The notes below the pieces were generated by a model. That model ran no database searches. It was not told the origin of the DNA and saw only the letters and a program-made list of their open reading frames with translations. A program made the translations under genes and the position numbers. A stretch of 8,430 bases of DNA from Opitutaceae bacterium (GTDB taxonomy: Bacteria > Verrucomicrobiota > Verrucomicrobiia > Opitutales > Opitutaceae), in the NCBI GenBank assembly GCA_016763045.1, contig JAESUN010000400.1:1-8430 (forward strand), given 5' to 3'. Below, in pieces: positions 6,801 to 8,430 of this stretch. How positions within the stretch are numbered: position 1 is the first letter of the stretch; each line of letters opens with the position of its first letter.

Positions 6801-8192
6801 ATGTTAAAACAGATTATGAGAGGAATGGACTTGAAACAGATATTCGGAACAAGCAATAAAAGTATAAGTAACTCACTACGTTTATCGATGAAAGGTTTTG
6901 TGTGTTTTTTTCTTGCGCTATGGTTGGTGAATATTAGCAGCTTTAGCGCTGCTGACGTGGGAATTACTGGATCCATAGAATATCTTGATAATCCTCGCAG
7001 GCTTGAAGGTTCAAGCAGCAAAGAGGACGACTTGCTAAGAGTGCTTGCATTGGATGCAAATTTTGGGCGAGAGACAGAACGTTTTGGGGTTGCCTTCAAT
7101 TACCGGGCAAGCAAAGAAGATTTTAAGAATGATCTCCAGAATGATAGAAGCCTGATTGAGGGCACTGGGGTTTTAACATGGAAAGCACTACCCGAAGTAC
7201 TGATCTGGAATTTGTCCAACACAAGATCAAATCAGGTTCTGGACTTCCAGCAGCCCGGTGTATCTGACAATCAGCAGGTAGTCGATATCACATCAACCGG
7301 GCCGACTCTTACTCTACCTGTTGGATCATCTAACCTGCTTACTATTCAACTCGACTACGCCTTGGCCGACTATGAGGAGTCTGGTCGTTTTGACCAAGAA
7401 AAGACAACCGTCAATGCCGATTTTACCAGACAATTCTCAAGTGTTCTTTCCGGGTCAATTAGATCCTCCTATTCAGATACGGAATTAGACGATAGTGATA
7501 TTCCATCCATCCTCAATTATGAGCTGTCCAGCGCGTCAGCACTTGTAAGTCTAACCTACAGTAATTTTGCTTTGTCACTGGAAGCGGGAGAATATACTGT
7601 ACGCAGGCCCGGAGTAGAGGATAATAGCAGCCCGTTGCGTTCGATCAATGGACGTTATACGCTTAATTCTTTCTCTGAAATTTCGGTGCTCTTTCGCGAG
7701 TCGGTTGAGGATCTTTTAAGCGATTTCTCGCTCTTCCAAGGTAGGAATACCTTCAATTTTGCTGAAGATATTGAGTTAGATGATCTATTCGGCAGTTCAG
7801 ATGTTGGTGGCATTTACGTTGCAAGTTCAGAATCAATTACCTACAGGTTTGACGATGATGCTCGCTTTAATTTTGAATTGACTTTCAGAAATTACGAAAG
7901 AGATTTTCAGGGTTCGGGTAGAGATGAAACTGTTGAAGCTGTCTTTGCTAATGTTGGCGTACCTATCGGCCGGAGAATAAGCTTAAACATGTCATTAAGG
8001 TATTCTGAAGCTGTTTTCTCCCAAGCAGACTCTCTGCAAGAGAGAGAAGAAATTCGAGTCGGTGTTAGTTATAGAGCCAGCGACCAGTTGAATGTTTTGT
8101 TTTCTATATGGAATATGGACCAGGACAGCAAGGATGCAGGTTTCTCTTTTGAAAGTTTTAATGCTTTAGCCACTGTGAGCTACCGATTTTAG
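6801..8192 (+). CDS. Outer-membrane beta-barrel protein of the exopolysaccharide locus (TIGR03016-like)
   Basis: 463 residues from the first ATG. A hydrophobic signal segment (GFVCFFLALWLVNISSF, 32-48) ends in SAA|D, giving signal peptidase I cleavage after about residue 51. The rest consists of alternating polar/hydrophobic strands with Asp/Asn/Ser-rich turns, ending VSYRF with the terminal Phe used as an outer-membrane insertion signal. This is the pattern of a large beta-barrel. Placement right after the export, chain-length and kinase-like genes matches the PEP-CTERM-associated outer-membrane protein family. I infer it may be the polymer-secretion porin paired with the short export lipoprotein. 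The start is uncertain: the 6801 ATG has no clear ribosome binding site. A TTG at 6831 has AGAGGA 6 bases upstream, and an ATG at 6888 would give a compact signal peptide (MKGFVCFF...). All three leave the mature protein unchanged. Confidence 0.85.
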   Translation: MLKQIMRGMDLKQIFGTSNKSISNSLRLSMKGFVCFFLALWLVNISSFSAADVGITGSIEYLDNPRRLEGSSSKEDDLLRVLALDANFGRETERFGVAFNYRASKEDFKNDLQNDRSLIEGTGVLTWKALPEVLIWNLSNTRSNQVLDFQQPGVSDNQQVVDITSTGPTLTLPVGSSNLLTIQLDYALADYEESGRFDQEKTTVNADFTRQFSSVLSGSIRSSYSDTELDDSDIPSILNYELSSASALVSLTYSNFALSLEAGEYTVRRPGVEDNSSPLRSINGRYTLNSFSEISVLFRESVEDLLSDFSLFQGRNTFNFAEDIELDDLFGSSDVGGIYVASSESITYRFDDDARFNFELTFRNYERDFQGSGRDETVEAVFANVGVPIGRRISLNMSLRYSEAVFSQADSLQEREEIRVGVSYRASDQLNVLFSIWNMDQDSKDAGFSFESFNALATVSYRF

Positions 8193-8214
8193 AAACGGCC
8201 ACAAATAAGTTTGG

Positions 8215-8233
8215 ATCAGGAATTAAACCTGAT
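8215..8233. repeat. Inverted repeat ATCAGG-N7-CCTGAT downstream of the beta-barrel gene
   Basis: Perfect 6-base arms with a 7-base AT loop start 22 bases after the stop codon. No T-run follows, so it is not a convincing intrinsic terminator; it could stabilise the 3' end of a processed transcript. The 134-base gap it sits in (8193-8326) shows nothing else I can support. Confidence 0.35.
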
Positions 8234-8326
8234 TGCTCAATGTCACAATTGAATTAGCGAGACATTCCCTGATTAACCAGTAATGTTGGACCTTGTGATT
8301 TTAAGCCATCATTTAGTTGCTCTTAT

Positions 8327-8430
8327 ATGAAGCTTCAAGTAGTTAGCAATCTGTTCCCGTTTCCTTGGGAGCCCAATCGAGCACCGTATAATAGGCAACA
8401 GTTCTCAGTTCTTGCTGAAAAATGTGAAAT
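8327..8430 (+). CDS. Glycosyltransferase family 4-like, N-terminal fragment
   Basis: The first 34 codons of a rightward gene cut by the right edge: MKLQVVSNLFPFPWEPNR, then APYNRQQFSVLAEKCE. The opening VVSNLFPxPWEPNRxxxNRQQFxxLAE is the start typical of GT-B glycosyltransferases of the group 4/group 1 type: a first beta-strand, a proline-rich loop and a helix that carries the acceptor-side residues. These enzymes add sugars to the lipid-linked repeat unit in the cytoplasm, which fits the locus. There is no clear Shine-Dalgarno before the ATG. Donor and acceptor cannot be predicted from this fragment. Confidence 0.8.
   Translation, partial: MKLQVVSNLFPFPWEPNRAPYNRQQFSVLAEKCE

Overview
The window is part of an exopolysaccharide biosynthesis and export locus. 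It most likely comes from a gram-negative gammaproteobacterium: it encodes an outer-membrane lipoprotein, an outer-membrane beta-barrel ending in Phe and a CRP-type operator, at moderate GC. The genus cannot be told from the sequence. The export lipoprotein, the chain-length protein, the kinase-like protein, the beta-barrel and the sugar transferase all resemble the families found in XrtA/PEP-CTERM exopolysaccharide loci. No exosortase or PEP-CTERM substrate lies inside the window, so membership of such a system is an inference.

Layout: the left part reads leftward. From right to left it holds a sugar transferase that starts polymer synthesis on undecaprenyl phosphate (broken by a one-base frameshift), a TviB/WbpO-type UDP-HexNAc 6-dehydrogenase with a TTG start, and the first codons of a GalE-like epimerase cut by the window edge. 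A gene-free divergent region of about 790 bases follows (2918-3707). It carries a perfect CRP core site, two candidate sigma-70 promoters and a 7-bp inverted repeat. The right part reads rightward: a short Wza-like export lipoprotein, a chain-length determinant (PCP), a BY-kinase-like ATPase, an outer-membrane beta-barrel, and the start of a family-4-like glycosyltransferase cut by the right edge.

How the genes fit together: the epimerase and dehydrogenase would supply UDP-sugar or uronic acid precursors. The sugar transferase loads the first sugar-phosphate on the lipid carrier and glycosyltransferases extend the unit. The PCP with its kinase-like partner controls polymerisation, and the lipoprotein plus beta-barrel probably form the outer-membrane exit.

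Two things stand out. The initiating sugar transferase is interrupted by a single missing base near 1675, with a fully conserved C-terminus continuing in the next frame. The kinase-like protein has lost its Walker A lysine/glycines, its Walker B aspartate and any tyrosine tail, so it looks like a pseudokinase. The short export protein next to a beta-barrel also suggests a porin-dependent export route.
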